From NCBI GenBank assembly GCA_963930645.1, contig OZ005648.1:245497436-245561435 (forward strand): a stretch of 64,000 bases of DNA, read 5' to 3'. This DNA is from Salticus scenicus. Taxonomy: Eukaryota > Arthropoda > Arachnida > Araneae > Salticidae. The position numbers were made by a program, and so were the translations under genes. Positions 20,546 to 32,148 of the stretch are shown in pieces; within the stretch, counting starts at the first letter, position 1, and every line of letters begins with the position of its first letter. Under the pieces are notes generated by a model that saw nothing but the letters and a program-made list of their open reading frames with translations, was not told the DNA's origin and searched no databases.

Positions 20546-21565
20546 TTGCTAGCAGTACCTTGTCCTTTTTTAAACATAGGGAAACTTTTTCTCAATTTTC
20601 CAGGTTTATGCCCAAATTAATCTATCTACAGTAGGAAACTGATAAACAGACAACCAGAAAGTAGCTTTAATTGTGGCCAGGCCACCAACAACAAATTTAA
20701 AAGTGGTTATTTTTTAAGCAGTATGTGGTGGCCACAGCTAATTTTGCCCTATACTGCCTGGCATGTAGCTTTCAAAAAAGGGGGGGGTAGCAATGTCGTA
20801 TAGGTTTGCTTTTTTAAGTAGAATTTTAAGACACCACAGTATAGTACAGGTATAACAAAATGGACTTCATCAAAGTAAACTTTATGAGAAATATAGTTTG
20901 AGAAACACTGATCTAAATAAATCATTAACATCATTTATTAAAATTATTAAGCCTTAAAACATTTTTTAAAATTAAAATTCTAAAATATCAGATTACTGGG
21001 ACTTAAAAGCTAAGACTTCTGAAAATCTGAAATACTGGGATTGGTGGTCTACGAATAATAAAGTAATATTAAGGTCTCTGAATAAAGTAGTAAATAATTA
21101 TATAACAGACTTACTTTTGGATCATATTTCATGTCTCCACTGCGTTTCACAAACTGATGATATATTAACATAGCTGAACATCTTGTTTTCACATTGTATT
21201 TCAATCGTTCACCTACAAGAATAAAAAATAAATCATTATCGGTTATATATACAGGGCGCGGAATTTCTGCTCACCAGCTCGCCATTGGCGAGTGGAAATT
21301 TTACTGTGGCGAGTAAAATTTCAGTCTAAATATAGATAGAATTCTTACAGTATACGGTGCTACCAAAATATATATATATATATATATATTGATCTAAAAA
21401 CGTAAAATCATGCTAATCTTAGGTAATGTGACCAGACATTCTCTTTTTAAGAGGGCAGTCTTCTTTTTCAACGCTCTGCCCTCTTAAACGAAAAAAAACA
21501 TTACAGGACTAAAAAGTCCTCGTTTTATGTTTTTCGTCCTCTGTCCTCTTTTTCAAATGATTTAG

Positions 21566-22558
21566 TGTTGGGTCAATTATAAGCCCAACGATATTTTAAA
21601 TGAGCAGAGTGCTGAACTAGAGGAAGCTATCTTAAAACTTGTCTATGGAGAAGAGAAAAACTAATATGTGCATGTGTAAACAACAAGAATGACTAAAGTT
21701 TTACATTTTAAACTTAACATTTATTGACTGTGTATATAACAATAACAAACATAAACAGCAAACTTAACAAAATAAATAAATATAAATTTAATATATATAT
21801 ATATCGAAATTTAAATATTAATTAAATTAATTACTTTAGAATTATTAACTCACGTTTAAATAAACCATGTTCAAGTCGTCAAAAAAAACAAACTCTTAAA
21901 CATATCATACTGGCCATTGAAAAACCACTGATAACACAGCAAACATGATGTCAAAACTTATTTCCAAAAACACATAGCTGTAGTATAATTTAACTATTGA
22001 TAACACTATTCAAAGAAAAATAAAACATCGCCCGCGATGTAACGGACAGCAACAGCCGACCTGGCTGAAAAAAAATAACAGGCAGAAGGAAGCAACAAGA
22101 AGCAACCTCTTCAGCTGGGAAACTGTATTTATATCACTCGCGAAATGAACGACGAGCTAACGCCCACTAGCATAACCAATCAGAGAACGGCACATGTCGC
22201 GATTGCACAACGTTGACGGAAGAAGCGTCATATGACGTCACCGGAAGTACGGTGCGCCGCCTGATGGTGAAAAACGAAGTTAGGTCAGTTGCAGACTTAG
22301 CTGCCCTATGAGAAGGTTGTAAAATAAAGGATGAACAAAAACTAAATAAACAAAAGATCGTTTTATATTAATTTAAGTGAGTAGAGGTATTTAATTATTT
22401 TTATACTTTCAATTATAGTAGAAAAACTAACATTACATAGAGTTTAATTATTATATTATACTTAGAAAGTTAATTTTAATTTAAGTTGGGAAAAATATTA
22501 AATATTGACTTGGCTAGAAAATGCCATGAAATTCTATAAATAGCACTTGTACCTAACA
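21566..22558. repeat. Solo LTR
   Basis: 993 bp beginning TGTTGGGTC and ending CCTAACA, with 5-bp duplication TTTAG at 21561-21565 and 22559-22563. It holds the least AT-rich part of the region (22020-22320). No internal region, so it is a product of LTR recombination. Superfamily (Gypsy or BEL) not determined; orientation unknown. Confidence 0.7.
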
Positions 22559-22839
22559 TTTAGTCCTTAATTTAAAAAATTTCGCAGAACTGAGAAGCTC
22601 AATCGGCTTGGATGTATCGAACGGTGAGCACTAACTTTCTTCTGCGTTAGTTTCGCAAAAGAACAACTTTCTAATAATCTTGCCAAAGCATATTACGTTT
22701 TATGTCTATTCAGATTCTTTGAATCACGAAGAAATAAAAGTATTCTTTATATTTGTACGGTTCTTTAATCCATAACACGGAATCACTATTGAAATTGTCA
22801 TGAAATCATTAAGAAGGTAGTGCTCCGGTTGATACGCGG

Positions 22840-23110
22840 TGGGTTGATGTGTGTTCTCATTTTTGCATGAATAATATTCCTCTTAAAAATAGACCCAGCA
22901 GTGACAGAGAGGTTCTGTCCTCGAAGCTAGTATACACGAGGTGCTGGGTTCGTCACACGATTGCGCTCGTTGGCTTAGCCGCTAGAAGTTTTCCATGGTT
23001 TTCTCTGAAAATAACGTAAATATGGGCTAGTACCTCTTAGAAAGATCCTACGGAGGACTCTCTTACTCAGGCCTAGAGCCCTAGTGCAGAAAATTGACCT
23101 TAATGATAAC
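22840..23110. other. GC-richer segment, not identified
   Basis: Noticeably less AT-rich than its flanks, with short inverted pieces (CCCAGCA near 22890 and TGCTGGG near 22943). A tRNA-derived SINE was considered, but the A and B boxes are not convincing. Lies within the hAT element. Confidence 0.3.
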
Positions 23111-23827
23111 ATACTATCACCACCTCACAAAAATATGCAAAAGTTAGTTGAATTCATTTTATGTCCTCCTGGCAAAAATGCTTCCATAAAGTGACTTTTT
23201 TTTCAATGAACAAAATGTAGACATGTGAAAAAAATCCCCTTTATACCTACTTTAAAAACTTATTAACTACTAAGACTAATTTAGGTTATACTTGTGAGAA
23301 TTTTTATAAAATGTTGATAAAGAATGACTGTTCGTTAAAACAAATCATTTCATCTGCCGAATATTATGATTATGATTTTAATAAAAAAATGTTTACCAAC
23401 AGTTTTTTTATGTAACTGTATGAAAGTATCACAAAAAAAAGTTTTTGTCTATAGCAAAAATTAATAATAATAAAAAAAATCTATATTGTCTAGTGACACC
23501 TACAAAAATTAAAGATTTTACCTCTCGTATCCGTATATTATTAATTTAAATTAAGGTGTACTGATCCAAATTCATCATTTGAGATGAAAATGTTTTGCAC
23601 CAATCGTGTAAAGTAGCTTTTGAATCAGTTTTTATAATCATTTTCATTCAATTTTGTGTCCCCTAAAATGACATTATAAAATAAAAGACGTGTAATTTTT
23701 CCTCTTTTTTACAATAAAAAATTCTGGTCACCTTATACGTAAAAAAATAGAGCGAGTTAATCACATTTTGTGGCGAGTAACTTTTTTTTTTCAGCGAGTG
23801 TAATCTAAGTTGAAATTTCGGGCCCTG

Positions 23828-23859
<32 letters not shown>

Positions 23860-25315
23860 CTTTTTAAATAAAAATCTTCATATTTTTGTACAATAGAGCT
23901 GGCAACTAAACCCCAGACTTAAGATTAAAAATAAGTTCTTATTTTTTAATTTAATATGGGTTGATCCAGACAAAAATTGGGATCATTTTACTGCCTCTTC
24001 ACCAGTGTCAGAAATAAGCGATCGTTAGATGTATTTTGCGACCAGATTTTTCATTTTGATGCCTAGAATTCCAATCATAGGTGCCATATTTGACGCCTGG
24101 ATTTTTTCCTCATCATACAATCTAATAATTTTCCCGATCCCATCTGACTGTAAACAAATCTATTCATCGTATTCCTCAATCCTGCCACTGGAATCATAGA
24201 TGATTGGCTGTTGAAATCAAGCTAACAACAGTTTTCAATGGCAGACTAATTGGTTGTTAGTTTAAAAATAAAATTTTTAATTGCACTATAAAGTTAGCAA
24301 ATTTAAATTATACAATAACAATAAATAATCAAATATGTTTTATTCAAATTAAAAAAACAAAGTAACAAATAGTTTAAAAATAAATTTATTTTATTTTGTA
24401 ATTAATTACTTGTTATTGTTACACAAAATCAAGCAGAAACGGTCGTTTTGCCAAGCCAAGCTCAGAGAAAAGCAAACCAAACAAACTACCACTAACACAA
24501 AGCAGAACGCGCCAATAATAAAATCGACAGAAATAACCCAAGATCGTTAAATGCTTATTATACAGAAACCAACTTTCCCATGTTAAATCGGCACATTTTT
24601 TTTCCGTAAAGTTTTAAATATTGTACGAACCAAATATCGCAGTAAAATGAAACAAAAAGTAAAATATTCGTATCAACGAGATCTTTAATTTGAGATAAAA
24701 ACGAACTTTCTAAGTTAATAAGTAAAGAAATGGGAGCATTTTCAATTTAGCGTAAAATTAGATGTTTTGACAACTTTTTGAAAAAATTTCTTCTTCAAGA
24801 AATTTTTTTAAAAACAAGCTAGAGAATTCATAAATGTGCAGAATTCTTTGAAAACTGGTTTTTCAGACAGACAATTACTTAATCTAGGAACTTTTATAAA
24901 ATTTAGCTTTTAAAAATCAAAATTTCCTATCTTAATTGCAGAAAAACTGTTAAATATCGCCAAAGAGACATAAATCGCCAAATATGAAATTGCTTCATCT
25001 CAGTTTACCCGAAAAATATTAATTTCAAATTGAGCTGCTTTTCCTTTTTATAAGTTATTTTTTTAACCAAAGAATCTTTGCTTTTATTATTTTGTACAAT
25101 TTTAAATTTTATATCCCTGAAAACAGAAATGAATACATTTTTGAATAACATTTGCTTCAAATCTATAGCTTGAATTGCTGATTTTTTGATATTTTTCATA
25201 CCTTAGAATAAGAAAGTCAATACGCGATATAGTATCCAATTTTAATATCCTTCAATTCAATCTGGCAATGATAATTATGATGCATAAAGATTTCTACTTC
25301 CTTCTATATAGTATA

Positions 25316-25560
25316 CTAGCAGGCTTTGCCCGCTTCGCTTGTTATTTTATTGAAATGAATTTCGACTTTCGGTTTTTAATGGATTTACACGGTGTAAGAG
25401 ATCCTGAAAACAATTTGACTATTTTTAGAAAATTTCTATTTGCGTGTGTGTGTTCTATGTGTGTGGCGAAAATTCTGTTCCAACTAGATATCAGGAGCTA
25501 CTGCTCAGAATTACATATAAATTTATATGCAATTGAACCTTGATGTATAATAGCGAATTA
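25316..25560 (-). mobile_element. Helitron 3' end, minus strand; other end not found
   Basis: Plus-strand A/CTAGCAGGCTTTGCCCGC is the reverse complement of a Helitron terminus (hairpin GCGGGC..GCCTGC, CTAG, then T). The element should extend rightward; a 5' TC end was not identified, so the right limit is arbitrary. Confidence 0.5.
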
Positions 25561-26059
25561 TCAATATTTGATGTCAATTGCTCAACATGGTTCTGCTGTA
25601 CAGTGATTGCCGCAATTTCAGAGAAGGCTATAACTTAGTAACTAATACATGGAATTGCATAAATTTACAAATAAATTTACATTATTACAAATTATAGTGC
25701 TTATCAACTTTTGTACCATATCTCAACATGTGGCGCTGCTATACAGCGATTTTCGCAATTTAAGGAAAGGTTCTGTTTCATATAATGAAACAAAACTTAA
25801 TATGTAAAAAGGCCATTATGAGACATTATGCTGATTCAATCTCGATGCCTATCGGCCGATAAGTGGAGCTCATATACTACAATTTTTTTTTAGAACTGAA
25901 AGGATGCCATCTGCCCTGTGGCAGAAATTTATTATGCTTTCTGCGACAAGCTTCATGAACACCAAAATCTTTCTGCAGGAATAGTTTGTGAAGTTAACCT
26001 TTACGAATTCAAAATACATTATTTTTAAATAGTAAATGATATTCAGTATAACCAATGTA

Positions 26060-26112
26060 TTTCAGTTTTAACTAGGCACAAATGCATATATCTGCGCTAA
26101 TGCAAGAAAATA

Positions 26113-26143
<31 letters not shown>

Positions 26144-27853
26144 GGAAAGGTTAAAATAAATCTATTGATCTTAATTGCTTCAGATTTTTTGTTCACATTA
26201 ATATACAATATTGTTTTTAAAATATTCAATGAATTCAAACCATAAAATGCAGTAACACATAAAAATAATCTGCACATTTTTTTTAAGGCATTTAAATCAT
26301 GACATGTCTAAATTAAACAAATGTTGCAAATACTTTTAAAATTCCATTACTTTTTTTATATTAAATATATATATTTAAATACACAAATGCACTTGTTTCA
26401 TAAGGTGCAAACCAAACAACATAAAATCTGATACAGAACTCAAAATTAAAAGTAAAAATTAATATAGAATACTGAATATTATAATGAAATGTAAATAATA
26501 TACACCATTTATAGATTTTGTGATTATTAGAAAGATGCAAGATACATTCTAATACACAAGATTCATGTTTTACATTATCCTATACAAAAAGCATAAAGAT
26601 GTGTATTTGAAATCCAAAAAATATGATTTGAAATTAAAGAATTAAGAATGTATAATTATACCATCATTTAAATACATAAATTAAAACAGAATACAAGATC
26701 TAAGTAACACGATTATAGACAAAGCATAGTCAAAATATTTTCATAAAGATTGAGGCAAGTGAAATATTTAATTTTTAAGGAAATGTTGAAATGGGAAATG
26801 TAACAAATTTCATGAATAAAATCTGTAATAGAAAATAATGATTACAGATGAATGAAATAAATAGAAATCAATTAAAAATAATATTTGATATTGATATCTA
26901 TATGAACAAGTAAATAAAAATAAATAAATAAAAGCATTTGCTGTTTAATTAGTATTTATTCAAAACAACTACTATTAGATAAAATTCCTTTTGCTTACAA
27001 AAAAAAAAAAAAAAAAAAAAAAGATATTCAACAAAACCTTTCGTTTGATTTTATTCAAAATAACTATTTAATTTGCAATATTTCAATTAAAAAAATAAAA
27101 AAATTTTAAAAATTCAAATGTTTAAAAAATGAAATGAACAAGCTGTAGAAACTAATGATAAGAGTATTTTTGTAAAATAAATTAGTAATTTTTTTAACGG
27201 CTTCATATGCTAAAACAACAAAATTTAAAGCTAAGAATTTTAATCACAATTAAAATAATTAATGATTAGTAAAGAAAAAAATTAGAAAAGTTACCAGTTA
27301 AGATACCCATTAATATTTATTGATAAGATATTTTACTACACATAAAATGCTAAAAATCAAAGCATTTTTAAGATTAATTTCTTAATTTTCTATTTTTTGA
27401 AGCAAGGTAAGCATTCAGCTTCATTTTTTATTTTGCGTATAACTACAGATGTTACAAATTTCCCCATAGTCTTATTTTTGTATATGTTTGTGAAATGTAT
27501 TGCATATTTTGAACCAAACATTAAAATTAATGCAGCTTTTAAAAATTTACGTGTATTTACTACTACGCACTTATGCACGCTTCGCATACATTAAAGAAAA
27601 AATAAATCACTAGATAAAACTAATTTATCGTTCGTAAATCAGAAAATGTATGAAAATCGGTACAGCAGCAATCACGCACTTATTTAAAAATAATAATAAT
27701 AATAATAATAATACACTGGATGCAGCCTTTTTGTTATTCATGAATCTGAAAATGCATGATATATGAAATGCGGAAAATAATCGCAAAGCCACATTCTTAC
27801 GAAAAGACATACGAAAGTTTCGAGATACGAAAATGAAGTTCCGATGTGATGAA
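26060..27853. other. AT-rich stretch without recognised gene
   Basis: Contains poly-T near 26117-26140, poly-A near 27001-27023 and an (AAT)n run near 27690-27711. No supported gene or bounded element. Confidence 0.5.
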
Positions 27854-28279
27854 TCTGCACGGGCTAGGATTACGGCTCGAGCCCGGCCGGATTCGGGCCG
27901 AATTTTTCAATTTGTTCTCGGGCCGGGCCGGGTTCGGGCTCAATTTTTTTATGTATGATATCCATATCAATGTCCTCATATTAAAATTAAGAAACATTTG
28001 AATTTACTTATTGTTTTATCTTAAAAATATATATTTAAACTTACCTTTATTTATTAAATCCTTTTTGATATTTAAAATTTACTTTGCATCTATTCTTTTC
28101 AAACATCGTTACTTTGTTTACTATATCGGCGTTGCCATTTCTCGTCTGCATAATCTTTCTTGTTTGAGCTGTTGCCACTTCTTGGAAATTGTCATTTTTT
28201 ATTATGTTTCAATTTTCACCACCGGATGTCATGGCGCGGCGGTCAACGTTGTTATGCAGATCGGTTTGTTTAGATAGAA

Positions 28280-28328
28280 TATAAGGCCGTGATGTTTGGG
28301 AGATACTTCGGTTTCAGCTGAGTTCAGT
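28280..28328 (+). promoter_or_regulatory. Copia-2 core promoter (TATA plus initiator)
   Basis: TATAAG at 28280-28285 and two arthropod-type initiators, TTCAGC around 28314-28318 and TTCAGT at 28323-28328. The first A lies 36 bases from the TATA start, a normal spacing. Preserved in the 3' LTR near 34562. Confidence 0.5.
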
Positions 28329-28626
28329 TCTAGTGTGCTCCTGCTAGCCTTGGCTTGGAGTCCCGGTTTGAATAGCTGCGGGCGGCTGTTCTTTTGGAAT
28401 AGTTATGTTCTGTACGATGAACTCATATTTAAATATTTAGGTAAATCGAATGTTAAATTGTTGCTGTTAAGTTTGATAGTTTTATAATGTTAATATTTGT
28501 TTCCAATTGTTTAAGTTTGAGGTTTTTTTTTGATATGCAATAGTTTCTTCAGAAGTTTAAATGATTAGTTTATTTGAGGACTTTTTATGCTAAGTTTATT
28601 CTTTGAACTTTAATGATTTATCGAAA

Positions 28627-28974
28627 TCGTTGGTCATGCGGCGACCACGAATTGACTTTGATCTTCTACTAAAATTAAGCTCAAACCAAGTAATTTACAC
28701 GCTCTATTCATTGGTCATTTGGTGACCATGAAGTGTGGTATAGTTTAGCTGAACTTTATTTTTCAATGGTATTCGCTGGTCATTTGGCGACCGCGATCTT
28801 CGGAAATTCTTGTGCAGAATTTTAATTTTCAACTAATGATTCATCTGTTTTTCTTCAATATGGTTTCGGTGTTACAGCATATGTGTCTGATCGCTCTTCT
28901 GGTAAAAATGCTTGTACTGGTGTGAAGTGATGTTGTTTGTTCCATCTTCCACATTGGTCATGCGTAGACCATGT
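28627..28974 (+). promoter_or_regulatory. Hairpin array in Copia-2 5' LTR (4 sites)
   Basis: Sites (lower stem, bulged T, GGTC, loop, GACC, lower stem): 28627-28650 TCGT/ACGA, loop ATGCGGC; 28707-28732 TTCAT/ATGAA, loop ATTTGGT; 28773-28796 TCGC/GCGA, loop ATTTGGC; 28951-28974 ACAT/ATGT, loop ATGCGTA. All four have the single bulged T and fully paired, mutually different lower stems. They lie 300-700 bases downstream of the TATA box, in the leader RNA. Confidence 0.8.
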
Positions 28975-29226
28975 AAAAGAACTTGATACCAAAAGACTTC
29001 GTTTTTCTTCCATGTATTATCAAGTAACCCAAATATGTGATTGGAGAGGTAATATGATTTTGAATTGATGTTGAGAATTAATTTTGTTATATTGAATTTG
29101 AAAATTTTTGTTATATATATATTTATATTAAATTGTTTCCTAATCATTGTTATAATTGTTTTTTTCCTAATCTATTATATTTCCATGAATAAATTAATTT
29201 TCGTTTAAAAAAATATTTTTGTCTTT

Positions 29227-29403
29227 ACTGAGTCTGAAACTTTTACATACTAGTCAAATTGAAATTTTCTAAAATAATTCTATTGCAGTTTTTTTTCTGC
29301 TTAATATAAGTTTGTTTAAGATAGACCTTAAAATGTCTAACATCTGGGTTATGGGCCCAGTTTAAATAAAGTTCTTTTTGACTAGTTTTTTTGTAGACTC
29401 AGT
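29227..29403 (+). promoter_or_regulatory. Copia-2 two-part long-range stem around the primer site
   Basis: ACTGAGTCT 29227-29235 pairs with AGACTCAGT 29395-29403, and ACTAGTCAAA 29249-29258 pairs with TTTGACTAGT 29377-29386, all perfectly. The primer-binding site lies in the enclosed loop. Confidence 0.7.
29344..29360 (+). other. Copia-2 primer-binding site
   Basis: CTGGGTTATGGGCCCAG, complementary to the initiator tRNA anticodon arm as in Copia-1. Confidence 0.85.
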
Positions 29404-29447
29404 GGATTCAATTTGTTTCTTTTGTGATATATTTAAATTGGTTAATC

Positions 29448-32142
29448 ATGGCGTATAATTTAGTACCTCAAATAGTTAAACTTAATTCTCATAATTACTC
29501 TGGTTGGAAATGCGACATCAAGTTCCTTTTAATGGAAAAAAATGCCTACGATATCGTAACTGGTATCGAAGAGCAACCTGTAAAAAGTGATACTGTCACT
29601 GTTGAATCTATAAAAGATTTTAAGAGAAGGCAGAATGCTGCTATGTCCTTAATCTATTTAAATATCGAACCAGAATATCGGAGTTTAATTAGCGAATGTG
29701 ATGATCCCGCTAAAGCTTGGGAAATCCTTAAAGTCAATTTCCAACCAGACAGTAGAAGTCACCATATGAAGTTATATTCTGAATTAATGTCTTGTTTTTT
29801 TGACCCTGGCGAATCTATGGCAATTTATGCCGCAAAAATTTCAAAAATATCTGATCAATTAAAATCTATTGGTAAACCTATAAATGACGAGTATCTGTGT
29901 TTTCAGATTTTACGTTTTTTGCCCGATAAGTTTGACCAAATCGTCCAGCAAATTTTAAGGTGGCCTGATAAAGACTTTATTTTTAAAAATATCGTAACTG
30001 AGCTGTGTGCTGAGGAGACTCGTCTCCAGCTCAGGAATATTGACAAATCTAGGGTTGATTGTAATATTGAAGCCCAGAGTGTCAAATTTAAGAAAAGGCC
30101 TGTTTTTACTTGCTGGCGATGTGGAAAAAAGGGTCATATTAGTAAAGATTGTCGGGTAAAGTTAAGTAATGATAAATCTGCTAGAGATAATACATTTAAA
30201 GGTAATTTTGTAAAAAAAGGTGACTCCGTTCAACAGCCAAAGCGTGATAAAACTCCCCCCCGTAAAAATAAAGGTTTTAAAGCTCAGAATTATATTGCTG
30301 AAGCTAATTTAAGTGGTTTTAATAGAGAAGGCAGCTGGGCTTTTGACACCGCCGCCTCTCACCATTTCTGCAAAAATAGATCTGCTTTTTGTAATTTCAC
30401 CGAAATTTCTGGTGATGAGTTGCACGTGGCTGTTGACGGGGTTACTTTCCCCATTACTGGAAAGGGGGAAGTTGAATTAGATTTTAATGGTACTATTATA
30501 AAACTTTGGAATGTCCTTTTCTCACCAAATTTAAGAAAAAATTTGTTAAGCGGTTCTAGATTCGACCAGGGTGGTGCTAAATTTACTGGAAAGGCTGGTA
30601 AACTAAATGTGGTCGATAAATATGGCAAGTTTCTTTTTTCTGCTAAGCTCTATGACGGGATTTATTATACTTTTCCAAAAATCATAAGAAATAATCATAA
30701 TGTTAAAATGAATGGGGGGCAGAATTCCAAAACTAATGTTGATCTAAATTTTAATGCTGAAATTTCAGCTTCACCAGTAATTAAAACTGCCAATATTAAA
30801 GATATAGACACATGGCACTTGCGTTTTGATCACATTAGTCCTGATTTAATTTATAATACTATTCGTAATTCTGCAGTTAAAGGTCTTCCTCATTTAAAAT
30901 CTGTTGATAATTTTTTTTGTGATCCCTGTCATTTGAGTAAGCAAAATCGTGTCTCTATCAAGCCTCTTAGTTCTTCTTCATCTAAAAAACCATTAGATAG
31001 AATTTTCCTTGATACTTGGGGTCCTGTTAAAATTTCTGGAAAGAAGGGTGAACGTTTTTTTGTGTCTTATAGACGATTTTTCAGGTAAAACTTCTGTTTA
31101 TCCTCTCCAGGAGAAATCTATGTGTTTCGAAGTCTTTAAAAGACACGTTCTACGAGCAGAAAGATTTCTAGGGACCAAGTCGAAAGCTTTGAGAACGGAT
31201 AATGGCAGAGAGTTTGAGAATGAACTGTTTAAGGCTTTTTGTAGAGAAAATGGAGTAAAACATGAGTTGACTAATGCCTATACACCAGAGGAAAACGGGG
31301 TTTGTGAAAGATTTAACCAGACAATAATGAATTGTGTTCGGGCAATGCTTAAATCTAGTGGCTTGTCTGACGATTTTTGGCCTGAAGCATGTATGCATTT
31401 TACATATACATGGAACAGGATTTGTCATGGTAAAAATTCTAAAACACCTATTGAACTCTATTCTGGTAATAAGCCTTCAGTAAGACATTTAAGGCCTTTT
31501 GGCACTTTAGCTTATGTCGGGGTTCCTAAGGTCAGGCGCAAGAACAAGTTAGATGCTAAGTCCAAACGTGGTGTCCTTGTTGGATATGCCTTACGTACCC
31601 GTGGATACAGGATCTGGTTAGAAGAGGACAAGAAGGTTGTTGAGACGATAAATGTTTCTTTTGTTGAGAGCAGTGATGTGTCACGCAGTGGAGCGGTGAT
31701 GGGCGACTCTTCTTTTGAGTTGGTGCTTGTCCCAGAGGAGCAGCCATGGACCGTTGACCGGTGTCATACTGATCCGGAGCCTGGACCCTCTGGTGTCTTG
31801 CCCAGCGAGACTGAAGATGTTGTTCCAACCGTCCTCCCTGCCACTCCTGCTTCTCCTATCACTCCAGTTTCTCCTCAAGCTTCGTCTCCCAGCTGGAAGA
31901 CTAATCCGGTCTGGTACAGAAAGGTTGTGCCTAGGCCTAAGGGAAAGAAGATCGACATTTACTACTACCCTGACGGTGAAGGCAAGAGGTCATGTCAACG
32001 CACTCCAAAGGAAGTCGAGAAATTTTGTAATGATAATGGTTTAATTTTTAATTCTAATGATTTTGATTTTTCTAAATTTAATACTTTTTCTGGTGTTGTT
32101 AATCCTAGCGTTATACCTTCCGCGTCCAGCACAACTAGCTGA
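29448..32142 (+). pseudogene. gag-pol: Copia-2 Gag-protease-integrase, one frameshift
   Basis: Starts at ATG 29448 (MAYNLVPQIVKL). Gag, then zinc knuckle CWRCGKKGHISKDC, protease DTAASHHF, pre-integrase HHCC (WHLRFDHIS, CDPCHLSKQNR) and integrase LDTWG are in the first frame. Near 31065-31075 the frame changes by +1 (or a loss of 2) between GERFF and DDFSG, inside the integrase core. The rest continues in the second frame with RTDNGREF and PEENGVCERFNQT, and ends at UGA 32140-32142. Both halves look well conserved, so the break is recent or a sequence error. Confidence 0.9.
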
Positions 32143-32148
32143 CTAGAT
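32135..32148 (+). promoter_or_regulatory. Putative stop-codon readthrough site, Copia-2
   Basis: AGC TGA CTA GAT GTG, with RT continuing in the same frame after the UGA at 32140-32142. Same UGA-CUAG-A core as Copia-1. Confidence 0.7.

Larger units (their letters stand above)
21252..23827. mobile_element. Non-autonomous hAT-type element containing a solo LTR
   Basis: Ends CAGGGCGCGGAATTTC and GAAATTTCGGGCCCTG are inverted, flanked by TATATATA (21244-21251, 23828-23835), an 8-bp duplication as expected for hAT, though of low complexity. No transposase. Subterminal short blocks GGCGAGT(A/G).A are also repeated in inverted order. Length 2576 bp, 993 of it the LTR. Confidence 0.65.
27956..29342 (+). 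repeat. Copia-2 5' LTR
   Basis: 1387 bp, TGATATCC..TCTAACA. Contains TATA box, four hairpin sites and the U5 half of the long-range stem. Confidence 0.95.

Noticed and set aside
22880..23000. tRNA-derived SINE
   Set aside because: A-box and B-box matches are poor or in the wrong order, and no poly-A tail or short direct repeats were found.
28296..28487. Open frame of 63 codons in the Copia-2 LTR, repeated at 34578-34769
   Set aside because: Starts at the predicted promoter/start region and has no counterpart in Copia-1.
28632..28646. Hairpin sites as nuclear-receptor response elements (GGTCA half-sites)
   Set aside because: Half-sites occur, but the spacing does not match known response elements and paired change in the lower stem points to a folded strand rather than a duplex binding site.
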